IMG/VR virus record: IMGVR_UViG_3300030099_004984
Location: 1-26,424 of that record
Reading direction: 5' to 3' (one strand)
Origin: a virus
Length of the DNA: 26,424 nucleotides
In this document: positions 1 through 7,289 of the stretch, piece after piece
Layout: the number at the start of each line of letters is the position of its first letter
Position numbering within the stretch: position 1 is the stretch's first letter
Made by a program: the position numbers and the translations under genes
Notes under the pieces: generated by a model
What the model was told of the DNA's origin: nothing
Databases searched by the model: none
Seen by the model: the letters and a program-made list of their open reading frames with translations, nothing else

Positions 1-172
1 CTGATGATGCTGCACCACCAATGCCAACCCCTGCTGTAGATAAAAACAAAATACTATTGTTACCCTCGCCATCTGTTATCTGTTGTCCTGTAGAAGATAA
101 TACTGTATTAGCACTTGTTTTTAAAAGCCCTACATATGTTACCGATATTTGAGTATTAGTTAATGCTGCCAT
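1..172 (-). CDS. Phage structural protein, N-terminal part (runs off window)
   Basis: The reading frame opens with ATG at 172-170 and stays open to the window edge, giving about 57 residues that begin MAALTNTQISVTYVGLLKT. The segment is rich in Ser, Thr, Gly and Asn and includes GQQITDGEGNNSILFLST and GVGIGG. This style is usual in phage fibre or other virion surface proteins that start with a short beta-rich domain. The gene follows the portal and connector genes after a 69-base gap, which fits a late structural protein. No Shine-Dalgarno site precedes the start, only an A-rich stretch. The C-terminal part is outside the window, so the product cannot be named more exactly. Confidence 0.7.
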   Translation of the reverse strand, partial: MAALTNTQISVTYVGLLKTSANTVLSSTGQQITDGEGNNSILFLSTAGVGIGGAASS

Positions 173-241
173 TTACAATTTTTTTTAAGTACACTATTAA
201 TTTTTGTACGTTTTTATTTTTAGGTTTACTTTTTCTTTTTC

Positions 242-751
242 TCATAATACCCAACCATTAAACAAAGCATCTTTGTCAGGATCAATGTCATCATTGGTGT
301 TGCTTGTATATTCTGGAAATAGTGACTGATTAAAACTCATATAGTCAATAAATCTTCTTGTGTAATATTCTGCAATATTTCTCTCTTTAGCTATTAAAAA
401 ATCTACTTCACTTTTTGAGACTGTTTCTGCATTTTCGCTTGTATGTTTAAATACACCACCATTTTTTATTTGATATGCTGCGAATGGTAAATAGTCGACC
501 ATAGCAAAATGTATTAACATAGGTTGTATAAAATCTGTTACAAGTGATAAATAATTACCTGATAAACTTGCACCGCCTACACCCGCAATATCATTACTAA
601 TTTTATTATATAAGTCAGTACCTAAATAGTTTCTTATATGTATCTCTTGAGCAATTTTTATAAATTGTATAAACTTATCTGTATCTACATTACCATCTAA
701 TATAGAGTTCTGTACCAATTGCTTTCTAGTAATAAATAATGCTGTCGCCAT
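242..751 (-). CDS. Probable head-tail connector (adaptor) protein
   Basis: This 169-residue protein lies three bases downstream of the portal gene. It begins MATALFITRKQLVQNSILDG and has helical segments around residues 25-50 (FIQFIKIAQEIHIRNYLGTDLY) and 65-95. The pattern of an N-terminal helix, IR.YLGTDLY and a C-terminal YYTRRF.DY stretch resembles the DUF6712-type head-tail joining proteins of Bacteroidota phages, which play the role of HK97 gp6. The assignment rests on recalled family resemblance and on position next to portal. In the virion it would sit below the portal ring and link the capsid to the tail. It could instead be another small head completion protein. Confidence 0.6.
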   Translation of the reverse strand: MATALFITRKQLVQNSILDGNVDTDKFIQFIKIAQEIHIRNYLGTDLYNKISNDIAGVGGASLSGNYLSLVTDFIQPMLIHFAMVDYLPFAAYQIKNGGVFKHTSENAETVSKSEVDFLIAKERNIAEYYTRRFIDYMSFNQSLFPEYTSNTNDDIDPDKDALFNGWVL

Positions 752-754
752 TTT

Positions 755-2482
755 TTAATTTTTTCTCCAATAATTATTTCTTGCAGATGCTATTTGTGCC
801 ACTTCTGGTGGATTAACATCAAACCTTGCATCTTTTTTTTCGTTTCTAGGCAAAGCACTAATTATTTTTCTAGCTCTACCAACTGTTATCTTTTTATTAT
901 TCTTTTTTAAATATATTCTACGCATCCAATAATGTGAACAATTTACACCGCCTTTATAAAGCCAAATATTATATCCCTCGCCTTTTGCATCTGCTGGGCT
1001 AAGATCAACATTAGCTTTGCTTGTCTTGTCAAGATCTTCTTTACGATATACTTTATTTGCTGCCATCATTTTTTGACAAAAATCTCTAGATTTACCTTCT
1101 GTAGATCTACCAGCTGTGTAAACATATCTTATTTTAAATATACTTGTATCTTGACTGCTTTTTTTTCTTGCATCTCCTGTTATTACACTAGCAAACTCAA
1201 AATAATTATTTATTTCTGTTTCATCTTCAAACGCTGGTTGCTCATCTAATAACAACCAATTATCATCAATTTCTTCTCCTTTACTAATGATCAAATCTGC
1301 TAAGTCGTTTGCTTCTTGAATACTTAAAGAAACATTTTTTAAATCTTGTTTAACTCCGGTTTCTTCTTCTTTTGTCTGTTGATCCTCTACATTTTCTAAA
1401 TCTGTAAATTCAAGTGGTTGTAAAGTTTTAAAATATAAATTTAACGTGATATTGTTATATGATAATATTTTATCAAAATGATCTATTAACAAATTTTGAA
1501 AAGGCCTTATAACTGTGTTATCCATTAATATTGATGCTGTTTTTAATTCATCAGCATTGTTACCTAATCCTGTTTGATCTTTTATACCTAACAGCATAGG
1601 GCTAACAACTCTGTGTGATACCATTATTTTTTTGGTACTTTCTTCGCTTAAAAACTGATATTGGTTATGTGCATCAGATAATTGTACAGGATCAATATTT
1701 GCTTGACTTTCTGCATTATCATTAAATGCAAGTATAAATTTTCCTGCATTACTGCTACCACTAAATTTTTGGTATATTCTTTGCTCAATAAGTTCCCTTT
1801 CTTCTTCGTTTGGCACACCATTGTTAAAGTTTATTAACATACTTGGTGCTAAACCATTCATTATATTATTTAAATGATAATTGCTAACTTCTTCTTCAAG
1901 CTCTGCATATTGTAGACCACCTTGATAATCTACAGGACTATAATAAAAAAATCCTGCCCTATAAGGTTTTATGTACATAATCTCTAAATTTTCTCTGCTC
2001 ATACCAAAAGCTGGTATTTTCTTCAAAACCGTATTCGGTTTTACTTTGTCCCAGTCAGCAGCGTAATAATATGCTTTTATTTCGCCATCTTCACTTTTTT
2101 CTGCTCTTAAAGTTTCAACCGGCATATGCTCTAATCTAGCTATTTTACTTCTGTCTTGCGAGTAAATAATTTGTACTGCACATTGTCCCATAAGTTTGAG
2201 ATCGTAACACAATTTTCGAACACAATCATTATGAAATAAAACTTTCATTTGTGCATACTCGTTGGGTTTACGTGATGAATCAGTTGCATCTAAACCTTTA
2301 CCATAAATCATTTCGCTTATGCCATTTATTATAGCATTATTTGTAGGACTACCGTTATAGCGATCAATTAAGTATTGGAAATACATATTATCTTCGCCAT
2401 ATTGTATGTAATCTTTATTTTTAATTTCTGTTATTACAGGGCTTGTGTATGTGCTTAAATTTACAATTCTTAAATCACTCAT
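755..2482 (-). CDS. Portal protein with C-terminal Cys/His extension
   Basis: This 575-residue protein carries the features of a phage portal: an N-terminal region with IQYGEDNMYFQYLIDRYNGS, a middle region with HMPVETLRA and KPYRAGFFYYS, and a helical region with SHRVVSPMLLGIKDQTGLGN, typical of the portal stem and wing. It forms the dodecameric DNA entry channel at one capsid vertex and the docking site for terminase. About residues 449-575 form a separate domain with YTAGRS, DFCQKMM (C469) and GGVNCSHYW (C515, H517), which resembles the C-terminal region of Mu gpF-like minor head proteins and may be a fused head morphogenesis domain. No separate minor head protein is visible. Its start overlaps the upstream stop as ATGA. 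Confidence 0.85.
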   Translation of the reverse strand: MSDLRIVNLSTYTSPVITEIKNKDYIQYGEDNMYFQYLIDRYNGSPTNNAIINGISEMIYGKGLDATDSSRKPNEYAQMKVLFHNDCVRKLCYDLKLMGQCAVQIIYSQDRSKIARLEHMPVETLRAEKSEDGEIKAYYYAADWDKVKPNTVLKKIPAFGMSRENLEIMYIKPYRAGFFYYSPVDYQGGLQYAELEEEVSNYHLNNIMNGLAPSMLINFNNGVPNEEERELIEQRIYQKFSGSSNAGKFILAFNDNAESQANIDPVQLSDAHNQYQFLSEESTKKIMVSHRVVSPMLLGIKDQTGLGNNADELKTASILMDNTVIRPFQNLLIDHFDKILSYNNITLNLYFKTLQPLEFTDLENVEDQQTKEEETGVKQDLKNVSLSIQEANDLADLIISKGEEIDDNWLLLDEQPAFEDETEINNYFEFASVITGDARKKSSQDTSIFKIRYVYTAGRSTEGKSRDFCQKMMAANKVYRKEDLDKTSKANVDLSPADAKGEGYNIWLYKGGVNCSHYWMRRIYLKKNNKKITVGRARKIISALPRNEKKDARFDVNPPEVAQIASARNNYWRKN

Positions 2483-2874
2483 ATTATAATATAATCGTTA
2501 TCATTCATTGCTGCTTGGCTATCTGTTGTATATTGTCCACTATTTATATCATAGTAATTATTGTTAGATTGATTTATTGTTTGATCTGTAACAAAAATTT
2601 TATCTTTATATAGTAATGTATTACTAGTTCCAAAAACACTAAGGTCATAAAATCTACCCTCTTTTAATATTGTATTACTATCTGAATCAACGTATCCTGA
2701 TCCTTGATTTATAATACTTATAAAATTATTTGCAGTAAAGCTTGTGTTAACACTTGTATATGTAAAGCTCTTATTTGTGCTATTATCTCTTACAACAATA
2801 TTATCTACTGCACTAAATTGTCTTGGTATGACTTTTAATGTTTGACCTGTTGGACTTGTTGTCATAATCTTCAT
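2479..2874 (-). CDS. Small phage structural protein, function unknown
   Basis: The start is placed at the ATG at 2874-2872 (MKIMTTSPTGQTLKVIPRQF), because the upstream extension would need a TTG start and would run through a terminator and a promoter-like element. The resulting 131-residue protein is beta-rich, with a SVTYT-like core, EGRFYDLSVFG near residue 80 and a C-terminal NDNDYIII. The domain style (FYDL followed by LYKDKIFVT) recurs in small virion proteins of Bacteroidota phages as I recall them, but I cannot name a function. It lies between the tail-tube-like gene and portal and overlaps the portal start by ATGA. It appears to begin a new transcription unit containing portal and connector. 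Confidence 0.65.
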   Translation of the reverse strand: MKIMTTSPTGQTLKVIPRQFSAVDNIVVRDNSTNKSFTYTSVNTSFTANNFISIINQGSGYVDSDSNTILKEGRFYDLSVFGTSNTLLYKDKIFVTDQTINQSNNNYYDINSGQYTTDSQAAMNDNDYIII

Positions 2875-2886
2875 ATTTATATAACA
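2871..2886 (-). promoter_or_regulatory. Shared late-gene start element (copy 1)
   Basis: On the minus strand this reads TGTTATATAAATATGA and includes the ATG of the small structural gene. The same element, differing only at two A/T positions, covers the starts at 7258 and 14868. It is preceded by ACTTTG, close to the Bacteroidota -7 box, so it is probably the initially transcribed region of a promoter with a very short leader. It follows a terminator directly. Confidence 0.5.
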
Positions 2887-2906
2887 AAGTAAACATAAAT
2901 ATTTGT

Positions 2907-2935
2907 AAAAAAAAAGAGGGCTATAAGCCCCCTTT
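2907..2935 (-). terminator. Rho-independent terminator
   Basis: The minus strand carries AGGGGGCT, a three-base loop TAT and AGCCCTCT (one G-T pair), followed by a run of nine T. It lies just after the stop of the tail-tube-like gene at 2958 and before the next promoter element, so it ends the transcript from the capsid side. Confidence 0.85.
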
Positions 2936-2957
2936 ACATTCAAAAACCATAACTCAT

Positions 2958-3482
2958 TTACGCATTTGGATCAATTGGTGATGAAGCGTCATCAGTTGGT
3001 GCTGATGCACAGAAGAATGGTGGGTTTGTTTCTTGCGCAGTCAATACTAATGTAAATCCTGACAAGTCACCCATTGCTGCCCCTGATACTATCGTACCAC
3101 CTGTAACGTCACAACCGTGAATTTTTCCTAATAAGAAAGCATTACCGTTATAATCTTGCACTACAACTTGTGGTCTACCGTGAGCTAGTAATTTAATTTG
3201 CTCTTGTGTAGCCTTGTCTAAAAATTGTAATGTTAAATTAAGTGTACTTTCGTAAAAAGTTGTTCCATTTTCCCTTGATGAGTTTATGGCTGTTTCTAAA
3301 GAAGAGTTACCTTTTAAATCATATCGAAAAAAATCAACAGACCCATCAAGAGTAACAGAACCATCTGCTGCTATTGCTAGATCTCTTGTTGTATTATTGT
3401 AGTTTGAGAAAAATACAAATCTTAATCCACCTACACCTGATTTACAAGCTAAAGCTCTTCCATTTGTTATATTACAAGCCAT
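2958..3482 (-). CDS. Virion structural protein, tail-tube-like candidate
   Basis: This 174-residue protein begins MACNITNGRALACKSGVGGL and contains DLKGNSSLETAINSSRENGT (about 56-75), LAHGRPQVVVQDYNGNAFLL and a C-terminal GDLSGFTLVLTAQETNPPFF. The mixture of beta strands and the closing GDLSGFTL..T..E..PP motif is typical of a conserved virion protein in Bacteroidota phages, where I would expect either the major tail tube subunit or a capsid-associated protein. It follows the major capsid gene, separated by a hairpin, and is followed by a strong terminator, which fits a protein made in high amounts. No other candidate for the major tail protein is seen in the window. The exact role is an inference. 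Confidence 0.65.
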   Translation of the reverse strand: MACNITNGRALACKSGVGGLRFVFFSNYNNTTRDLAIAADGSVTLDGSVDFFRYDLKGNSSLETAINSSRENGTTFYESTLNLTLQFLDKATQEQIKLLAHGRPQVVVQDYNGNAFLLGKIHGCDVTGGTIVSGAAMGDLSGFTLVLTAQETNPPFFCASAPTDDASSPIDPNA

Positions 3483-3495
3483 ATTTTAAATTTTT

Positions 3496-3529
3496 AAAAA
3501 AAGGCAGATGGATTAACACCCACCCTTTT
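3496..3529 (-). terminator. Hairpin terminator or attenuator after capsid gene
   Basis: On the minus strand AAAAGG(G)TGGGTG pairs with CATCTGCCTTTT across a TTAATC loop, with one bulged G and a few G-T pairs, and is followed by a T run. It lies 13 bases after the capsid stop. It may be a partial terminator that lowers expression of the downstream gene relative to capsid. Confidence 0.65.
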
Positions 3530-3541
3530 AATTAAACACTA

Positions 3542-4438
3542 TTACGAATATAGTACAATATCAGAGCCAATGCCGTGCTGTACACCTGCACTACCTCTTA
3601 ATACTACTCTTACATTTTGACTTCCGTCAATGTCCGCCATATCAATTAACTTAACTTCTTGCCAGTCGTTTAATAGACCAGTACCAAAAAATAAGTTTGA
3701 TGCTTCTGCTGCAACCATTTTGTCATTACCAAGTCCGGGTGCAGTAAATAGTGGGATACCTTGAAAGTTCATCTCTGTTTTACCAACGTTATATAATTCT
3801 CTATAACCTAATGCTGCTTGTGCTTGAACATAAAACTTAGCTGCACTTGTAGGAATATAAATTTTTACATCTTCTTTTCCATACACCGCTCCAGGTATTG
3901 CATCGACAACTTTTCCTAACTCTGCAACAATATTTGATGCTGATAAAGTTGTACCTGATACATCAACAACATCACTGTCCGCTGCTAATAATGCTTGAAA
4001 GCCATTGAACTCTCCTGCATTTGCTGTTGCACCTTGCCAAATGTTTTGCTCTACCTTTTCTGCTACTTTAGCTGCAACTTGTGCAATCATAAAATCAGAA
4101 AATCTTTTTGGTAAATTGTCATACTGACTGAATCCCATACTTTGTGCGTCCCAATCTTGTCTAAAATCTTTTTTACAAAGTTGTAGATTTACTTGGAACT
4201 CCTCAGGTTGTAGTATTCTTTCAGTTAAAGTTACATTTGAAGTTGGGTCAAAGTCACAAGAAGCATCTTTTAAAATGCTGTTCATAGATAACTTTTTGAT
4301 CACTTCTTTGAACTTAATATTGGGTTTTATTGTAACCCCCCCTTGTGATAACGTAACACCACTTAATAATGCTGCTGCTATATACTCACCAGCAAATTCG
4401 CCTGCATAAGTAGTTGTTATCGAAGTTGTAGTCGCCAT
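3542..4438 (-). CDS. Major capsid protein, HK97 fold
   Basis: At 298 residues, this protein fits the size and layout of an HK97-fold major capsid protein after proteolytic maturation or with a short N-terminal arm. Visible features are the acidic and Q-rich central region (LTERILQPEEFQVNLQLCKKDFRQDW), a helix IAQVAAKVAEKVEQNIWQG typical of the spine helix, an A-domain segment KIYIPTSAAKFYVQAQAALG, then NFQGIPLFTAPGLGNDKMVA and a C-terminal beta segment ending GSDIVLYS. It would assemble the icosahedral shell around the scaffold. It lies downstream of the scaffold and decoration genes and upstream of a hairpin terminator. Confidence 0.88.
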   Translation of the reverse strand: MATTTSITTTYAGEFAGEYIAAALLSGVTLSQGGVTIKPNIKFKEVIKKLSMNSILKDASCDFDPTSNVTLTERILQPEEFQVNLQLCKKDFRQDWDAQSMGFSQYDNLPKRFSDFMIAQVAAKVAEKVEQNIWQGATANAGEFNGFQALLAADSDVVDVSGTTLSASNIVAELGKVVDAIPGAVYGKEDVKIYIPTSAAKFYVQAQAALGYRELYNVGKTEMNFQGIPLFTAPGLGNDKMVAAEASNLFFGTGLLNDWQEVKLIDMADIDGSQNVRVVLRGSAGVQHGIGSDIVLYS

Positions 4439-4464
4439 ATCTTTATTTCTTTTTATTTAATTAA

Positions 4465-4881
4465 TTATAATTCTCCAACTGTAATAGATGAAGCTGCATT
4501 ACCATTACCTTGTAGATAATAGTTTGTGCCATCAGAATGTATTTCTACATAATCTCCGATACTTTCTGCATCATCTTCAAACGTTACTCTGTCTACTGCA
4601 TCAGCTTCAACAATTGCACCATTCACAATTACACCACCATTCATAACATCTCTGTTATCAGCCGGTGTTTGTATTACGAAGTCAGTTGAAAATGCTGCTG
4701 CTACAACAAATTTTGCTTTCCAACCTGCTGTTGGTGCAGGTAGTGTTACTGTATAACCAGTTCCAGATATTCTGAAAACTTTTCCAGAATCTGATAAATT
4801 TAATGAGCCTGTTGCTGTAACTGTTTCATAGTCGTCAAACATTCTCATTACATCATCGCTTACGTGCGTTAATACTGCCAT
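4465..4881 (-). CDS. Probable capsid decoration or head-fibre protein
   Basis: This 138-residue protein is beta-rich: after a helical start (MAVLTHVSDDVMRMFDDYE) it has LSDSGKVFRISGTGYTVTLP, a Trp-containing strand GWKAKFVV and a C-terminal GDYVEIHSDGTNYYLQGNG. The motif of a Ser/Thr-rich beta sandwich ending in DGTNYYL.G is common in phage capsid decoration and fibre proteins. The gene lies between scaffold and major capsid, where decoration genes are often found. It presumably binds the outer capsid surface. I do not recognise a specific named family, and a minor tail fibre role cannot be excluded. Confidence 0.65.
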   Translation of the reverse strand: MAVLTHVSDDVMRMFDDYETVTATGSLNLSDSGKVFRISGTGYTVTLPAPTAGWKAKFVVAAAFSTDFVIQTPADNRDVMNGGVIVNGAIVEADAVDRVTFEDDAESIGDYVEIHSDGTNYYLQGNGNAASSITVGEL

Positions 4882-4895
4882 AATTATTTTAATTT

Positions 4896-5477
4896 TTATT
4901 TATTACTTATAGTTTCCATTACTCTATCTAGAGTAGATTTTGTTCTCGCACCTGCAAATTTGAATTTAAACTCAGATTTATTACTATCTGGGCTATGTTT
5001 AATTGGTTCAGTTGCCGGTGTTTTACTCATCTCTACTGCAATTTCAGTAGCTATCTGAGATGACATTTCTTCTTTGTCTTTGTCTTTTGTATCCATCATT
5101 TCTTCGATAGTTTTTTTAAGATCGTCCATTTCTTTACGAAATTCCTCTCTTGTAACGTATCTCATTTCATCTTTATCATCCATTTTTTTATCATTTTCTT
5201 TTTCATCTTCTTTGTCTTTTTCATCTTCCATATAAGACTCAATCAATTCAGAAATTATGCCCTCTTCAGTTACTTCAAGTCCTCTACCATCTTCTAGTTG
5301 GTATTCGCCAACTGGTAGTGGGATCTTTTCATCTTCTGACAAAATAAAAACCTCTTTGCCAGTTTCAAATGTTTCTGCTTCTAAAACAGTTCCATTTTCT
5401 AAATTTAATTTTTCTAGTTGTATATCTTCCATACCTAGTAAATTTTTAATTTGAGACAATAATTCTTGTGATTTCAT
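4896..5477 (-). CDS. Probable scaffolding protein
   Basis: This 193-residue protein has two parts. Residues about 25-80 form a small folded domain with LENGTVLEAETFETGKEVFI and IPLPVGEYQLEDGRGLEV. Residues about 84-140 are extremely charged (many D, E and K) and predicted to be coiled coil, ending in a basic-aromatic tail KSEFKFKFAGARTKSTLD. A folded N-terminal domain, a charged helix and a short basic C-terminus fit a scaffold that copolymerises with capsid and is removed by the protease. The gene sits between protease and capsid, the usual place for scaffold. The ENGT.LEAE..E.G...F domain is a recurrent one in Bacteroidota phages. Confidence 0.75.
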   Translation of the reverse strand: MKSQELLSQIKNLLGMEDIQLEKLNLENGTVLEAETFETGKEVFILSEDEKIPLPVGEYQLEDGRGLEVTEEGIISELIESYMEDEKDKEDEKENDKKMDDKDEMRYVTREEFRKEMDDLKKTIEEMMDTKDKDKEEMSSQIATEIAVEMSKTPATEPIKHSPDSNKSEFKFKFAGARTKSTLDRVMETISNK

Positions 5478-5522
5478 ACTTAATTAACAACAAGTATGAT
5501 ATTGTTTGCATTTAAGGAATAT

Positions 5523-5696
5523 TTACCCTGTAGTTGATCCTATACCTTGAGCTCTTAAAGAGCCATCGCAACATTCGATACGATAGGTTTCTTCATCCCA
5601 ACATAGACAAGCTCTGCGACCACCTCTAGGGCTAGCGTGTTTTCCGTATGAAATGTTTATATATTTATTTTTGTAGTTTCTTTTGTGCCTGTACAT
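5523..5696 (-). CDS. Small Cys-rich virion-associated protein (57 aa)
   Basis: Reading the gap after the protease gene reveals a 57-residue protein starting with ATG at 5696-5694 in a TAATG overlap with the protease stop. It begins MYRHKRNYKNKYINISYGKH and contains SPRGGRRACLCWDEETYRI followed by ECCDGSLRAQGIGS. The motif GGRR..LCWD...Y..ECCDGS..AQGIG recurs, as I recall, in short proteins next to phage structural genes, where it often includes two vicinal Cys. Four Cys residues (C30, C32, C42, C43) could bind a metal. No function is known to me. The compact overlap and the sensible composition support that it is real. Confidence 0.75.
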   Translation of the reverse strand: MYRHKRNYKNKYINISYGKHASPRGGRRACLCWDEETYRIECCDGSLRAQGIGSTTG

Positions 5697-7258
5697 TACT
5701 TACTGCTTTTGGGGTGTTTTTTTGGTAGTAGGTCATTATCTTGTTTGTAAGCTTTATTTTGTGGTCTGCCATTTTTTACAAGATACATATATGCGTTGAC
5801 TCTGGCGTGTGCCCACTGTGAGGCACTTCTGACTCTTGGACTGCTACTTGTGTTGAATGCACCTAATCCTCTTTGAAAAACTGCTGACAATTGTCCTATT
5901 GTAACGCCATAACCTAATTTATCTTTATAACGCTTGTTAAAATTGTCTACTTTCTTTTGTAAAGCTTCTCGATCTTTTGCTGTAACCTTTGCCCCTGTTC
6001 GGCCTTTGGCAGAACCCCTAGCTGTACCTTGCCCTTTCGGGTTTGTATTTTTTCTACTGCCGGGAGCCTTTGGACTTTTCACTATACCACCTCTTGGCCC
6101 TACCTTTGCATATTTACTTTTTTTTACACATTTACCATCTTTTTTTACGAAACCCTCTGGACATTTTTTGTCATATAGTTTGTGTTTTTCACAAGGCATA
6201 TACCATATCTGACCCTCAAAATCGTGTGTGTGTATACCCTCACAACCTATATCTCCTGCTATTTTCTCAGCCATTTCTTTTGTGCTATATCCTAATCTAT
6301 CGTTTATTATGGCAAAATCGTCATTTATTTTCTGACTTGTAAGTTCTAGTTCGCCTAGTTTTTTTAATTTACTTTTTGCCCAACTTTTAGCTGATAAACC
6401 ACCCCATAATAAAAAAGATATAGTACCACAAGCTTGTTTGTCTTCTGGTTTGTAGTATGCTTCTGCTCGTGATAGATAGCTATATAATCTTTTTATTGTT
6501 GTTACACTTAATTTTTCTTTTGCTACCAATTGTCTAGCACGATTTTTTCCAACTAAGGTGGCACATTTATTATTGACTTTTTTATTTAATTCAATACCTC
6601 GCCTTGCATTATTAATTGCTGCTTGTGGATAATCGTTATAACTTTCTAGTGTAACTTTTTCACTAAATAGTTTTCTTACAGCATCAAGTATTTCTTCGCT
6701 TTCTTGTTCTTTAAGATCCTTTGCATCTGCCTGTTTTGGTTTTTCCATTTTATCAGCAAAATAACCTTCAACTGAAAAACCTTTTACTTTTCCTGTTTTC
6801 ACATATTCGTTCCAAACTTCATCATTATTAACTTTAATAGCACCCATCCACGTACCAACAGGAACATTCATATTATACTTTCTAGATTTGTCGTGTACCT
6901 CGTCCTCTACCAGCCAACTTTCCACAAGTGTTAATCCTTTAATACTATGTTGATGCTCTATTGTAGATTTACTTTGATTTCCTTTCATCAAAAAACCCTC
7001 TGATGCTTTTCGTACTGTTTCACGTGAAAAATAAATATAATACTCATCCTCCTGATTTTTACGGTAAATGGGTTTATTGGGAATAAGTAGTGGCCCAAGT
7101 AATATACGCTTTTCTTTGTCGACTTCTGCTAATTTAATTTCTTGATGATTTTTAAGAGCAATAAAATCTTCTTCAATTGCTGGGTTTTCTACAACAGATA
7201 TTGCTTCAATACCTGCAAGTTCATCAAATTCATCTATTACTAATTCTACTATTCTCAT
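5696..7258 (-). CDS. XkdF-like prohead protease fused to additional phage domains
   Basis: The first ~170 of 520 residues match the XkdF-like serine protease family (Peptidase_S78_2): VVENPAIEEDFIAL, KRILLGPLLIPNKPIYRK, EHQHS (H102/H104), LVESWLVEDE, GTWMGAIKV and KGFSVEGYF (candidate nucleophile S162). It would cleave scaffold and capsid arms inside the prohead. Further segments follow: 207-305 with YPQAAINNARRGIE and CGTISFLLWGGLSAKSWAKSK; 335-380 with HTHDFEGQIWYMPCEKH and the Cys-pair motif CPEGFVKKDGKC; a Gly/Lys/Arg linker; and 430-515, resembling DUF5824 (LGYGVTIGQLSAVFQRGLGA, QWAHARVNAYMYLVKNGRPQ). These normally occur in other virion proteins. The start coincides with the shared late element. 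Confidence 0.82.
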   Translation of the reverse strand: MRIVELVIDEFDELAGIEAISVVENPAIEEDFIALKNHQEIKLAEVDKEKRILLGPLLIPNKPIYRKNQEDEYYIYFSRETVRKASEGFLMKGNQSKSTIEHQHSIKGLTLVESWLVEDEVHDKSRKYNMNVPVGTWMGAIKVNNDEVWNEYVKTGKVKGFSVEGYFADKMEKPKQADAKDLKEQESEEILDAVRKLFSEKVTLESYNDYPQAAINNARRGIELNKKVNNKCATLVGKNRARQLVAKEKLSVTTIKRLYSYLSRAEAYYKPEDKQACGTISFLLWGGLSAKSWAKSKLKKLGELELTSQKINDDFAIINDRLGYSTKEMAEKIAGDIGCEGIHTHDFEGQIWYMPCEKHKLYDKKCPEGFVKKDGKCVKKSKYAKVGPRGGIVKSPKAPGSRKNTNPKGQGTARGSAKGRTGAKVTAKDREALQKKVDNFNKRYKDKLGYGVTIGQLSAVFQRGLGAFNTSSSPRVRSASQWAHARVNAYMYLVKNGRPQNKAYKQDNDLLPKKHPKSSK

Positions 7259-7270
7259 AATTATATAACA
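7255..7270 (-). promoter_or_regulatory. Shared late-gene start element (copy 2)
   Basis: The minus strand reads TGTTATATAATTATGA and spans the protease start codon at 7258. It matches the elements at 2871-2886 and 14865-14880 except for the two central A/T bases. It is preceded by TAAAA rather than a TTTG box, so promoter strength may differ. It marks the switch from tail to head genes. Confidence 0.45.
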
Positions 7271-7289
7271 TTTATTTTATTAATTTTTG

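Noticed and set aside
173-241. Possible terminator in the gap after the connector gene
   Set aside because: The GTACA/TGTAC pairs are only five bases with an 11-base loop and are not followed by a proper T run on the minus strand; not convincing.
2875-2943. N-terminal extension of the small structural gene (frame open to 2943)
   Set aside because: It would start with TTG and would be translated across the terminator at 2907-2935 and the late element, so the ATG at 2874 is the better start.
5478-5522. Inverted repeat ATACTT...AAGTAT before the scaffold gene
   Set aside because: The arms are six bases with an AT-only loop region, which is expected by chance in such AT-rich DNA.
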